Shown in pieces: positions 35,027-44,117 of a stretch of 64,000 nucleotides of DNA; position 1 is the stretch's first letter; each line of letters begins with the position of its first letter. The notes under the pieces are model-generated. The model was not told the origin of the DNA. It saw only the letters and a program-made list of their open reading frames with translations, and made no database searches. Source of the DNA: Pantoea rwandensis (GTDB lineage Bacteria; Pseudomonadota; Gammaproteobacteria; Enterobacterales; Enterobacteriaceae); contig NZ_MLFR01000030.1 in assembly GCF_002095475.1 (NCBI RefSeq), positions 1-64,000 of the forward strand, read 5' to 3'. The translations under genes and the position numbers were made by a program.

Positions 35027-37702
35027 ATGAACGACGAAATCACCCGCCCCGATCCCGATGCGCTGTTGCTGAATCACAGCGACAGCCATCGCGGTAAGCT
35101 GAAAATCTACTTCGGCGCCTGCGCTGGCGTGGGGAAAACCTTCGCCATGCTGCAGGAGGCACAGCGCTTACGTGCGCAAGGCCTCGATGTGCTGGCGGGC
35201 GTGGTAGAAACCCATGGGCGTGAAGAAACCGCTGCGCTGCTCAACGGCCTGGCGGTTTTGCCACGTCGTGCCACTGGGCGTTCTCGTCACGCCGAATTCG
35301 ATCTCGATGCGGCACTGGCACGTCATCCGGCAGTGATCCTGATGGACGAACTGGCGCACACCAACGTGCAGGGTTCGCGCCATCCCAAACGCTGGCAGGA
35401 CATCGAAGAATTACTGGAAGCGGGCATTGACGTGATCACCACCGTCAACGTGCAGCATCTGGAAAGTCTTAACGATGTGGTCGGCGGTGTCACCGGTATT
35501 CAGGTGCGGGAAACCGTGCCCGATCCCTTCTTTGACAGTGCTGACGAAGTGGTGTTGGTGGATCTGCCGCCGGACGATCTGCGCCAACGGCTGAAAGAGG
35601 GCAAAGTCTACGTCGGCGACCGCGCTGAACGTGCGATTGAAAACTTCTTCCGCAAAGGCAACCTGTTTGCCCTGCGCGAACTGGCACTGCGCCGTACCGC
35701 TGATCGTGTTGACGACCAGATGCGTGCCTGGCGCGATCAACAGGGTCGCGACAAAGTGTGGCACACGCGTGATGCCATTTTGCTGTGCATCGGCGACGAC
35801 ACCGGCAGTGAAAAACTGGTGCGTACTGCCGCGCGTTTAGCCGCGCGCCTCGGCAGTGAATGGCACGCGGTCTACGTGGAAACGCCACGGCTGAACCGCC
35901 TACCAGAAGCACGTCGTCGCGCTATTCTGCGCACTTTGCAACTGGCACAGGAGCTGGGTGCGGAAACCGCCACCTTGTCCGATCCTGATGAAGCGCGCGC
36001 GGTGCTGCGTTACGCGCGTGAGCACAACCTCGGAAAAATTGTTACCGGACGCCAGCCACAGCGGCGCTGGCGGCGCGACAGCTTTGCTCAGCGTTTAGGG
36101 CAGCTTGGCCCAGATCTCGATTTGCTGGTGGTGGCGCTGGACGAACCGGTGCGCGACGCGCCGCATCCGCTGGGCGGCAAACAGACCAACAGTGAGAAGT
36201 GGCGGCTGCATCTGCGCGGCTGCCTGATGGCGATTGCGCTGTGCATTTTGGTGACGACCGTCGGTCGCTGGTTGCTGGTGGAGTTCGATCCCGCCAACGG
36301 CGTGATGATTTATCTGTTAGCCGTCGTGTTAGTCGCGCTGCGCTTTGGCCGCTGGCCTTCGGTGTTTGCCACGGTCATCAACATCCTCGCTTTTGACCTG
36401 TTCTTTGTCGCCCCCACCGGCACCGTGGCGGTATCGGATTTGCAATATCTGGTGACTTTCGCGGTGATGCTCGCAGTAGGGGTGATTGTGGGGAACCTGA
36501 CCGCAGGCGTGCGTTATCAGGCTAAAGTGGCGCGCTATCGTGAACAGCGCGCGCGCCATCTGTATGAGATGGCGAAGTCTCTTGGCAGTGCGCTCACGCC
36601 GCAGGATATCGCGGCCACCAGCCAGCGGGTGATTGATGTCACCTTGCAGGCACGCAGCCAGCTGCTGCTACCGAATGAGCAGGGTGAATTACAGGCGGTG
36701 GGCGAGGGTAGCATGGGTACGCCACCCGATCTTGGCATCGCCAAATGGAGTTTTAGCAAAGCACAACCGGCGGGCGCTGGCACCGATACGCTGCCAGCTG
36801 TGCCGTATCAAATTCTGCCGTTAAAAAGCGGCAACCACTGCCGGGGTTTATTGGTGGTGGAGCCAGAAAATCTTCGCCAATTGATGATTCCCGAACAGCA
36901 GCGTCTGGTGGAGACTTTTACGGTGTTGATTGCCAACGCACTGGAGCGCATGGCGCTGTCACAGAGTGAAGCGGCCTCACGGCTGGCGGCAGAGCGTGAA
37001 CAGTTGCGTAATGCGCTGTTGTCCGCGCTGTCGCACGATCTGCGCACGCCGCTGACGGTGTTGTTTGGTCAGGCGGAAATGCTGATGCTGGATTTGGCCG
37101 GTGACGACTCAAAATATGTCGGCCAGGCCAACCAGATTCGTGAACAAACGTTAAGCACCATTCGGTTGGTGAGCAATATGTTGGATATGGCGCGTATTCA
37201 GTCCGGTGGGCTTAATTTGCGCGAAGAGTGGGTGGCGCTGGACGAAGTGATTGGCGGCGCGCTCAGCAGTATGGGGCCCTCGCTGAAGGGACACGATTTT
37301 GCACTCGATTTACCACCAGAGCTGGTGCTGATCAAAGGCGACAGCGCGATGTTAGAACGTGTGTTCACCAACCTGATTGAGAACAGCCTGAAATATGCTG
37401 GTAACGCCGCGCAGCACGGTATTCGCGCCTGGCGTGATAAAGACCGGCTGGAGATTGCTGTGTGGGACAACGGTCCGGGCATCGCCGTGGAGAACATGAC
37501 GCGTATTTTCGACAAGTTTGCGCGCGGGGACAAGGAGTCGGCTGTGCCTGGTGTCGGGCTGGGTTTGGCCATCAGCAAAACCATTATTGAATCCCATCGC
37601 GGGCGTATCTGGGCGGAGAACCGACCGGAAGGAGGCGCAGAGTTTCGCTTGTCACTACCGCTGCCAGCGGCCCCTGAAATTTCTGAAGAAGCGCTGAAAT
37701 AA
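35027..37702 (+). CDS. kdpD: Sensor histidine kinase KdpD
   Basis: 891-residue sensor of K+ limitation. Order of parts: KdpD domain with Walker A ACAGVGKT (30-38) and ILMDELAHTN, a universal-stress-like domain, four membrane helices at about 395-500, a GAF region, then HisKA with LSHDLRTPL (His670) and HATPase with NLIENSLKYAG, WDNGPGIA and GVGLGLAIS. All key residues are intact. The partner regulator kdpE should follow with overlap, but after the stop there are only 54 bp and then yqhA. Its cognate KdpE must be elsewhere or lost. Confidence 0.96.
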   Translation: MNDEITRPDPDALLLNHSDSHRGKLKIYFGACAGVGKTFAMLQEAQRLRAQGLDVLAGVVETHGREETAALLNGLAVLPRRATGRSRHAEFDLDAALARHPAVILMDELAHTNVQGSRHPKRWQDIEELLEAGIDVITTVNVQHLESLNDVVGGVTGIQVRETVPDPFFDSADEVVLVDLPPDDLRQRLKEGKVYVGDRAERAIENFFRKGNLFALRELALRRTADRVDDQMRAWRDQQGRDKVWHTRDAILLCIGDDTGSEKLVRTAARLAARLGSEWHAVYVETPRLNRLPEARRRAILRTLQLAQELGAETATLSDPDEARAVLRYAREHNLGKIVTGRQPQRRWRRDSFAQRLGQLGPDLDLLVVALDEPVRDAPHPLGGKQTNSEKWRLHLRGCLMAIALCILVTTVGRWLLVEFDPANGVMIYLLAVVLVALRFGRWPSVFATVINILAFDLFFVAPTGTVAVSDLQYLVTFAVMLAVGVIVGNLTAGVRYQAKVARYREQRARHLYEMAKSLGSALTPQDIAATSQRVIDVTLQARSQLLLPNEQGELQAVGEGSMGTPPDLGIAKWSFSKAQPAGAGTDTLPAVPYQILPLKSGNHCRGLLVVEPENLRQLMIPEQQRLVETFTVLIANALERMALSQSEAASRLAAEREQLRNALLSALSHDLRTPLTVLFGQAEMLMLDLAGDDSKYVGQANQIREQTLSTIRLVSNMLDMARIQSGGLNLREEWVALDEVIGGALSSMGPSLKGHDFALDLPPELVLIKGDSAMLERVFTNLIENSLKYAGNAAQHGIRAWRDKDRLEIAVWDNGPGIAVENMTRIFDKFARGDKESAVPGVGLGLAISKTIIESHRGRIWAENRPEGGAEFRLSLPLPAAPEISEEALK

Positions 37703-37756
37703 CTTCACACAAGTTCGGTTATAATCGACCACTTGTCTGTTGATTAATGGGAAATT

Positions 37757-38254
37757 ATGGAACGTTTTATCGAGAACCTGATGTATTCATCGCGCTGGTT
37801 GCTGGCACCGGTTTACATTGGACTTTCGCTGGGGCTACTGGCGCTGACCATCAAATTTTTCCAGGAAATTTTTCACCTGTTGCCCAACATTTTCAGCATC
37901 GCGGAGAACGATCTGATTCTGCTGCTGCTGTCGCTGGTCGACATGACGCTGGTCGGCGGCTTGCTGGTGATGGTGATGCTCTCTGGTTACGAGAACTTTG
38001 TTTCCAAGCTGGATATTGATGAAAACAAAGAGAAGCTGAGCTGGCTGGGTAAAATGGATTCCGGCTCGCTGAAGAACAAAGTTGCAGCCTCGATTGTGGC
38101 CATCTCATCGATCCATCTGCTGCGCATCTTTATGGACGCGCGCAACGTCGATGACAGCAAGCTGATGTGGTACGTGATTATCCACCTGACCTTTGTGCTG
38201 TCGGCCTTTGTGATGGGCTGGCTGGATAATATGTCGAAGGTGGAGAAGAAGTAG
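37757..38254 (+). CDS. yqhA: UPF0114 membrane protein YqhA
   Basis: 165-residue inner-membrane protein beginning MERFIENLMYSSRWLLAPVY, with LLSLVDMTLVGGLLVMVMLSGYENFVSK and ISSIHLLRIFMDA, as in the YqhA family. Three to four helices. Function unknown. A -10-like TATAAT at 37720-37725 gives it its own promoter, so it is probably not part of the kdp transcript. Confidence 0.9.
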   Translation: MERFIENLMYSSRWLLAPVYIGLSLGLLALTIKFFQEIFHLLPNIFSIAENDLILLLLSLVDMTLVGGLLVMVMLSGYENFVSKLDIDENKEKLSWLGKMDSGSLKNKVAASIVAISSIHLLRIFMDARNVDDSKLMWYVIIHLTFVLSAFVMGWLDNMSKVEKK

Positions 38255-38265
38255 TTTCGTGTGCC

Positions 38266-38518
38266 AGGTGCGCATCAATGCGCACCCTACGAAAAATCCA
38301 CATAATCCCCGAAAATCTGCACCCCTACGAAAAATCCGCATACTTCCCGAAAACCTGCACCCTACGAAAAATCCACATACTTCTCGAAAATCTGTACTCT
38401 TCGAAATATCCGCATCATTCCCGAAAATCTGCACCCCACCGAAAAATCCGCACACTTCCCGAAAACCTGCACCCTACGAAAAATCCACACAACTCCCCGT
38501 AGGGGCGCCATTCATGGC
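38266..38518. repeat. Minisatellite of 37-38 bp (six copies) with REP-like ends
   Basis: Copies begin GAAAAATCC at 38291, 38329, 38366, 38403 (degenerate), 38441 and 38478; each has a second half GAAAATCTGCACC, so a weaker half-period near 19 bp is visible. The array starts with a family B unit (GTGCGCATCAATGCGCACCC) and ends with GTAGGGGCGCCATTCATGGC. Open frames across it on both strands are low-complexity and have no ribosome site. It separates yqhA from a convergent LysR gene. Confidence 0.85.
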
Positions 38519-38558
38519 GCCCTGGTCAAACACTGCAATGATGTCGTGCCCCTCTCAA

Positions 38559-39488
38559 TCACCGCACCGGCTGCGTGCCCGCCAGCTTCGGCATCACTTC
38601 CCGGATCATGGCGAAAAAATGCCGCATACGGGCGGGATAATAACTGGCCCACGGATAGGTCAGCCATACCGGCAGCGGCGGCGCTTGCCACTCGGGCACC
38701 AACTGAATCAACTCTCCTTTCGCCAAATCCTCCTGCACCACCCACGACGACACAATCGCCGCACCCATGCCCGCCAGTGCGGCTTTGCGGACGGCATATA
38801 AACTGTCACTGGCGAGGCGAGGAGCAATAGCCAGATTCAGCGGCTGAGCATCGCTCAACCGCTGTAGCGCAAGTTCGTTGCGATAAAAGCTGGTTAATGC
38901 CAGCCAAGGCAGGTCGGTGAGTTGGGTGACGTCCTCCACGGGCGGATATTGCGCCAGCAGTGAGGGTGCTGCCACCACAAAGCGCGGCACTTCAGCCAGC
39001 AGAATCGCCACCAGCGAGGGATCGTTCACCACGCCCACCTGAATCGCACAATCCACATTTTCGCTGATGAAATCTGGCGTGCGGTCATTGAGCATCCACT
39101 CCACGGTGAGGCGCGGATAACGCTGTAAATAGGCCACAAGAGGATCGATGAGCTGGTCTTGACCAAAAGCGTGAGGCGCACGCACGCGCAGCGTACCAAT
39201 CGGATCGTCATTGGAACCGGTCAGCTCATCTTCCAGCGCATGCCAGGTCGCCAGCAACTGTCGTGCTTGGGCATAACAGCGCTCACCATCATCAGTGAGC
39301 TTCAGTGCGTGGGTGGTACGCAGAATGAGTTTCAGCCCCAACCGCTGTTCCAGCGCCTGCAAACGGCGGCTAATAGTCGGCTGTGTGGTGCCCAGCTGTA
39401 ACGCCGCCGCTGACAGCGATCCACTTTCAACAATACGAATAAAGGTCTGCATCAATTCAATGCGGTCAATACTGGTTGAATTGCTCAT
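38559..39488 (-). CDS. LysR-family transcriptional regulator
   Basis: 309-residue LysR protein: RIELMQTFIRIVESGSLSAAALQ and TTQPTISRRLQALEQ as the helix-turn-helix, LRTTHALKLTDDGERCY as the linker, and a C-terminal effector domain. Start at 39488; a GTG three codons upstream (39497) is possible and no strong ribosome site decides. Divergent from the MFS gene at 39581, which it probably controls from the 92-bp gap. Confidence 0.87.
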   Translation of the reverse strand: MSNSTSIDRIELMQTFIRIVESGSLSAAALQLGTTQPTISRRLQALEQRLGLKLILRTTHALKLTDDGERCYAQARQLLATWHALEDELTGSNDDPIGTLRVRAPHAFGQDQLIDPLVAYLQRYPRLTVEWMLNDRTPDFISENVDCAIQVGVVNDPSLVAILLAEVPRFVVAAPSLLAQYPPVEDVTQLTDLPWLALTSFYRNELALQRLSDAQPLNLAIAPRLASDSLYAVRKAALAGMGAAIVSSWVVQEDLAKGELIQLVPEWQAPPLPVWLTYPWASYYPARMRHFFAMIREVMPKLAGTQPVR

Positions 39489-39580
39489 ACGTACCACGCA
39501 TAACAGTTCTGTTATTGATGAGTCTACCGCGTATGGCCGAGTCGCGCTTTAATAAGCGCACTTTCACGGGGGAATTCACT

Positions 39581-40789
39581 ATGTCAGCCATTTCGCAATC
39601 TACTGCATTGCCAGCTGAAAAACTGCCAGCGCCGCTGGTGTTCACGCTTGCTGCAGGTGCCGGGCTTAGCGTGGCATCGATTTACTACAGCCAGCCGATG
39701 CTGGATATCATCAGTAAACAATTTAACGTTGGGATTGGTAGCGTCGGTATGGTGCCAATGCTGACCCAAGCCGGATATGCACTCGGTATTCTGCTGCTGG
39801 CACCGCTCGGCGATCGCCACGACCGCCGTACCATCATCCTGATTAAAGGCCTGATGCTGGTCGCTGCATTGCTGCTGTGTGGCTTCTCTGGCGGCATCAA
39901 CGCGTTACTGATCGCCAGCTTTGTTACCGGCTTAACCGCAACGGTGGCGCAGGATATTGTCCCGGCTTCAGCAGCGTTGGCGCCTGAGCGCAGTCGCGGT
40001 AAAACCGTCGGCACGGTAATGACCGGGCTGCTGGTCGGCATTTTATTATCACGCGTGGTCAGCGGCGTCGTGGCGGAATATCTGGGCTGGCGCACCATGT
40101 ATCTGGTGGCAGCGGGCGCAGTCTTGCTGATCAGCGTGGCGCTTTGGCGCGTGCTGCCCAGCTTCAAACCGGGCACGTCGGTCAGTTACCCACGTCTGCT
40201 GCTGTCGCTGGCGCACCTGTGGCAACACCACCAGACGCTGCGCCGTGCGGCGATAGCACAGGGTTTGCTGTCCGTGGCTTTCAGCGCCTTCTGGTCAACG
40301 CTGGCGCTGATGCTGAGTGAACGCTTCCATTTTGACAGTGCGGTAGCGGGGGCATTTGGTCTTGCGGGTGCAGCGGGTGCGCTGGCGGCGCCGCTGGCGG
40401 GAAGCGTGGCAGATCGCATCGGCCCTGCACGTGTCACCCAGTATGGTGCCACACTGGTGATGGTGTCATTTGCGCTCATGTTCCTGCTGCCACTGTTGCC
40501 AGTTCCGGCTCAGATCGGTCTGATCATCATTAGCACCATCGGTTTCGATTTAGGTGTTCAGGCCACGCTGGTGGCGCATCAGACACTGGTCTACAGCCTG
40601 GCGCCAGAAGCGCGTAGCCGACTGAATGCATTAATGTTTACCGTAGTGTTTATCGGCATGGCGACCGGTGCGGCACTCGGAAGCTTAGCGTTGGCGCACT
40701 TTGGCTGGACCGGTGTGGTCGCGCTCTCCACTCTTGCCGCTGCGCTTGCGTTGATGATTCGTCTGGCGAGTCGTCACCTGAAAAACTGA
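39581..40789 (+). CDS. MFS transporter, DHA1/YnfM-like
   Basis: 402-residue 12-helix efflux-type carrier: SVASIYYSQPMLDIISKQF in helix 1, LAPLGDRHDRR as the loop 2-3 motif A, and GLTATVAQDIVPASAALAP on helix 4. YYSQPxL is typical of YnfM/NepI-like members. Start at 39581 with GGGGGA upstream; a frame open from 39476 would overlap the regulator promoter. Substrate not predictable; regulated most likely by the divergent LysR protein. Confidence 0.86.
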   Translation: MSAISQSTALPAEKLPAPLVFTLAAGAGLSVASIYYSQPMLDIISKQFNVGIGSVGMVPMLTQAGYALGILLLAPLGDRHDRRTIILIKGLMLVAALLLCGFSGGINALLIASFVTGLTATVAQDIVPASAALAPERSRGKTVGTVMTGLLVGILLSRVVSGVVAEYLGWRTMYLVAAGAVLLISVALWRVLPSFKPGTSVSYPRLLLSLAHLWQHHQTLRRAAIAQGLLSVAFSAFWSTLALMLSERFHFDSAVAGAFGLAGAAGALAAPLAGSVADRIGPARVTQYGATLVMVSFALMFLLPLLPVPAQIGLIIISTIGFDLGVQATLVAHQTLVYSLAPEARSRLNALMFTVVFIGMATGAALGSLALAHFGWTGVVALSTLAAALALMIRLASRHLKN

Positions 40790-40842
40790 TCGTTAATCCT
40801 GTGCCAGGCTTAAGGGAGAATATTATTTAAAAACGGAGCGTT

Positions 40843-42191
40843 ATGAATTTCCTGGCCTGGACCGCCGCCACCGGTGGTCTGCTACTTCTGATGTCACTGG
40901 CTTCCGGTTGGATACACCGTGGGCCAGTGACTTCGTTTGGGCTTTACCTGCTTGCGGGCATTTTGTGCGGCCCGTGGGTCTTCAACCTGCTGCAAATCGA
41001 TATCATCGGGCACGCCAATCTTGCGGCCCACCTCACCGAAATCGCCATGGCAGCCTCGCTGTTTATCACCGGACTCAAGTTACGTCTCCCGCTCAACGCA
41101 CATGCCTGGCGTGTCGGCGTACGCCTGGCCTTTCCCGCCATGCTGCTCACCGTAGGCGGTATGACGCTGCTGGTGCACTGGATCACCGGATTTGACTGGG
41201 CGCTGTCACTGGCATTTGGTGCCATCGTCGCACCGACCGACCCCGTTTTGGCCAGTCTGATATCGGTCAACGACGCGCGCGATGATGATGCGCTACGCGT
41301 GGCGCTTTCCAGTGAAGCCGGGATGAACGACGGTTCCGCGCTGCCGTTATTGATGCTGGCTTTGCTGTTGCTGGCCCCTGAAAGCATGGATATCAGTCAT
41401 TGGGGCGCATGGGCGTTGAAAGACGTGCTGTGGGCTATCGCGGGTGGGCTGGGTATCGGTTATTTGCTGGGACGTCTGATCGGACAATTAGCGACCCAGC
41501 TGCGCAGCGCCCACGAGGATATCGCGCCCAATGATTTCCTCGCGCTGGCCCTGATTGCGCTGAGTTATGCGGCGGCACAAGCGTAGATGCCTCCGGCTTC
41601 CTCGCCACTTTTGCGGCGGGCGTGGGGCTGCGACGTGCCGAACTGCGCGTAGTGAAGCACTATCCGCAAGAGGAGTTGTCAGAAGAAGAGCAATACCTGC
41701 CCGCCGAGGCACGCGTCAATCCTAATCAGCGGTTGGCGCACGGCGGTAGCGGCATGGTGAAATCGGTCGGTTTGGTGATCGGCGATGCGTTGTCATTTGG
41801 TGATACCATCGAGCGCTTGTTGGCCGCAGGCATGATGGTGGTGCTGGGTATCACGCTGGCGCAACACTGGAATCTGACCGGTATTGGCTTGGCGCTGCTG
41901 TTGTTTGTGGTGGTGCGTCCGCTGGCGGTGTGGATTACCACCTGGCGCTGTGAAATACCCTTAATGCGCCGCCTGTTAATTGGCTGGCTGGGGATTCGCG
42001 GCATCGGTAGTATCAATTATATTGCTTACGCTTGGGTGCATGGCCTGCACGGCCCACACGCTGAACAAATGGTGGATATGGCGTTGACGTTAGTGGTGTG
42101 CAGCATCGTGCTGCACGGTATCACGGTGACGCCGTTATTAAACTGGCGTGCAGCCCGGCAGGCGGCACGCGCGCAACACAATCAAAAGTGA
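40843..42191 (+). pseudogene. Na+/H+ antiporter of the CPA1 family, frameshifted
   Basis: Sodium/proton exchanger with a 13-helix-like hydrophobic profile. The ion-binding region reads FGAIVAPTDPVLASLIS and SSEAGMNDGSALPLLML. The frame stops at TAG 41584-41586 after SYAAAQA. One base missing around 41581-41584 explains it: with it, SYAAAQAVDASGFLATFAAGVGLRRAEL continues to the stop at 42191, and the total becomes 1350 nt, 449 residues, normal for the family. Probably a sequencing deletion. No regulator adjoins it; a -10 could lie in 40790-40842. Confidence 0.86.
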
Positions 42192-42217
42192 TTTTTTGGA
42201 AATTACTGGAGCCTATT

Positions 42218-42565
42218 ATGAAAGCCATATTGATCGCCCTCGTTGGGCTCTCGCTCTCTGCCAGTGTCTTCGCCGCCGACGGTGATAACACCAGTGAAGA
42301 AAACGTCTACGCCAGCCAACTGTGCCATCTGGTGAGTAGTGAAAAAAAGACCAGCGATCTGGATACCTACACCGCGAAGATGAAGTCTCAGTTGGCCGCC
42401 AGTCAGTCTTCTTCGGCCATGGATAAACCCGAATTCAATGAAGAAACGGCGCAGGAAGTGATCAGCGCTTGGATGGAACTGGGCGAGGATGAGCGTGCGC
42501 AACTGCGCCATAATCAGCAGCAGTGCGAGCAAACTGTTATGACCCAATTCCAGCAGCAAGATTAA
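42218..42565 (+). CDS. Small secreted protein of unknown function
   Basis: 115-residue product with a clear Sec signal (MKAILIALVGLSLSASVFA, cleaved before ADGDN) and a hydrophilic, acidic mature part with two cysteines (YASQLCHL, QQQCEQT), which may form a disulfide. TGGAG lies 8 bp before the ATG at 42218. It begins 26 bp after the antiporter stop and might be co-transcribed. I do not recognise the family; a periplasmic stress or lysozyme-inhibitor-like role would be a guess. Confidence 0.7.
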   Translation: MKAILIALVGLSLSASVFAADGDNTSEENVYASQLCHLVSSEKKTSDLDTYTAKMKSQLAASQSSSAMDKPEFNEETAQEVISAWMELGEDERAQLRHNQQQCEQTVMTQFQQQD

Positions 42566-42566
42566 A

Positions 42567-42690
42567 TCCCCGTCATACTTCAAGCTGTAGCGGCGTTGGC
42601 TGCGTTTGTTCGCCCCGGTCACTTACTACAGTAAGCTCCCGGGGACTCACGCACTTGCCGCCTTGCCACAGCTCGAATTATTTAGGGGAT
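42567..42690. repeat. ERIC-like element, copy 1
   Basis: Starts CCCCGTCATACTTCAAGCTG, has the core GGTCACTTACTACAGTAAGC with CTCCCGGGGACTC, and ends CTCGAATTATTTAGGGG. Length and core fit the enterobacterial repetitive intergenic consensus (about 127 bp). Confidence 0.75.
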
Positions 42691-42692
42691 TA

Positions 42693-42816
42693 AATCCTCG
42701 TCATACTTCGCACTGTAGCGGCGTTGGCTGCGAGTGCTCACCCCCGGTCACTTACTGAAGTAAGCTCCCGGGGACTCGCATCCTTGCCGCCTTGCTACAG
42801 TCCAAATTATTTAGGG
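42693..42816. repeat. ERIC-like element, copy 2
   Basis: Direct repeat of the preceding element, beginning CCTCGTCATACTTCGCACTG and ending CCAAATTATTTAGGG, about 80 percent alike by eye. Two ERIC copies side by side in the same orientation are unusual. Confidence 0.75.
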
Positions 42817-42817
42817 C

Positions 42818-42948
42818 ATTTCACTACTTAGCCGATAAACAGGTCTCGGGATTTCGCTACTGAGCCGATAAACAGGTCTTGGGATTTCACTCTTGAGCCG
42901 ATAACAGGTCTCGGGATTTCAGCATTGAGCCTATAAACAGGTTTCGGG
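42818..42948. repeat. 33-bp tandem repeat, four copies
   Basis: Copies start ATTTC at 42818, 42851, 42884 and 42916; each contains GAGCCGATAAACAGGTCTCG with small changes. The array follows the ERIC pair directly. From 42949 to 43135 there is ordinary AT-rich leader before the hydrolase, with TTTTTTGTACAAAATGCGTA at 43027-43046 as possible promoter material. Confidence 0.8.
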
Positions 42949-43135
42949 TGATCACTATGAGATGGCGGCAAAAGTTATGCGGATTAACCATAAAATAAGC
43001 GCCTTTTTAGACGCTTTTTTAATGGATTTTTTGTACAAAATGCGTACATAATCGCCAGCGTTGAAATTCGACACATATCACATAACGAGACGCAGCCCAC
43101 AAGGCTGACATGTTTTTCAATTCTGGCGACTGGGC

Positions 43136-44035
43136 ATGAAACTTACACGGCGTCACTTTTTGTTGGCAACCGGGGCAACCGCACTCTCGATGACCACTGG
43201 CAAACTGTTTGCCCGTGATGACATCATTCCATTATGGCCTGACGATCCGCCGGGTGGCGGTGGGCCGTCTGGACTCTTGAAAGTCAGTATGAATGGCTCC
43301 TGGACCAACATCGTTTCTCCCGCGATTCAGCGTTTTCGTCCTGAAAATCCGAATGGCGAAGCGGTGATTGTGGCGGCAGGCGGCGGCTACCGCTTTATCG
43401 GCATGGGCCGTGAAGCTTGGCCCGTTGCGCGTTGGTTGAATGCCAATGGCTATACCGTCTATGTCTTGAGTTATCGCTTGCCGGGTGAAAAGTGGCAAGC
43501 GGGTAACCTCGCACCGTTGCAGGATGCGCAGCGCGCCATTCGTCTGGTGCGTTCAATGGAACGCAAAGTGCACTTGCTCGGCTTCTCTGCCGGCGGTCAT
43601 CTACTGGGCATGGCGGCGGCGCGTCCTGATTTCACCACCTATCCTGCACAGGACCCGCTCGATCAAATCCGCCCAACAGCTGATAGCGTGGGTCTGATCT
43701 ATCCGGTCATCACCCTTGAAGCGCCTTACCAGAACACTAAGACGCACCTGATGATGGTGGGCGATCACGCTACACCAACCCAGGAAGCGAACTGGTCAGT
43801 GCAGAATTATGTCACCCGACAATATCCACCGACGTTCCTGGCCCAAGCAGAAGACGATCACACCTCCAATCCCCATAACACTGAAATGATGCGCGATGCC
43901 TGTCGTCGTATGCAGGTGCCGGTAGAGTTGATTGAACTCAGCAGCGGCGGACACGGCTTTGGTCTGGGGAAAGCGGGTACGCCTGCCGCACTGTGGGATC
44001 AGGCGTATGTGCGTTGGTTGGATCTGCACAGTTAA
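43136..44035 (+). CDS. Alpha/beta hydrolase with Tat signal (xylan-esterase-like)
   Basis: 299-residue secreted esterase. N-terminus has LTRRHFLLATG, a twin-arginine signal, with a likely cleavage near LFARD. The catalytic Ser is in LLGFSAGGH, the Asp in AEDDHT and the His in SGGHGFG, with the AAGGGYRFIG oxyanion region. It belongs to the BD-FAE/dienelactone-hydrolase-like esterase group, often acting on acetylated sugars. Stands alone; substrate unknown. Confidence 0.83.
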   Translation: MKLTRRHFLLATGATALSMTTGKLFARDDIIPLWPDDPPGGGGPSGLLKVSMNGSWTNIVSPAIQRFRPENPNGEAVIVAAGGGYRFIGMGREAWPVARWLNANGYTVYVLSYRLPGEKWQAGNLAPLQDAQRAIRLVRSMERKVHLLGFSAGGHLLGMAAARPDFTTYPAQDPLDQIRPTADSVGLIYPVITLEAPYQNTKTHLMMVGDHATPTQEANWSVQNYVTRQYPPTFLAQAEDDHTSNPHNTEMMRDACRRMQVPVELIELSSGGHGFGLGKAGTPAALWDQAYVRWLDLHS

Positions 44036-44044
44036 TCGAGATTA

Positions 44045-44110
44045 GGCCGCCATGAATGGCAACCCTACGACGAGTTTTTGCGCTTTTCTTAGGGTGCGCA
44101 TCGGGCATAG
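44045..44110. repeat. REP-like fragments after the hydrolase
   Basis: GCCGCCATGAATGGCAACCC and GGGTGCGCATCGGGCATAG are decayed family C and B units in the gap between convergent genes. Confidence 0.5.
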
Positions 44111-44117
44111 ATACGCA

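Noticed and set aside
37703..37756. Degenerate kdpE remnant after kdpD
   Set aside because: Only 54 bp separate kdpD from yqhA, and they hold a promoter-like TATAAT, not receiver-domain coding sequence.
38290..38500. CRISPR array
   Set aside because: Repeats follow each other directly with no unique spacers and no cas genes nearby.
38278..38502. Open frame across the minisatellite
   Set aside because: Low-complexity repeat translation, no ribosome site, and open frames exist on both strands over the same array.
42567..42816. Insertion sequence ends
   Set aside because: Core sequence and length fit ERIC; no transposase gene and no terminal inverted repeats with duplicated target.
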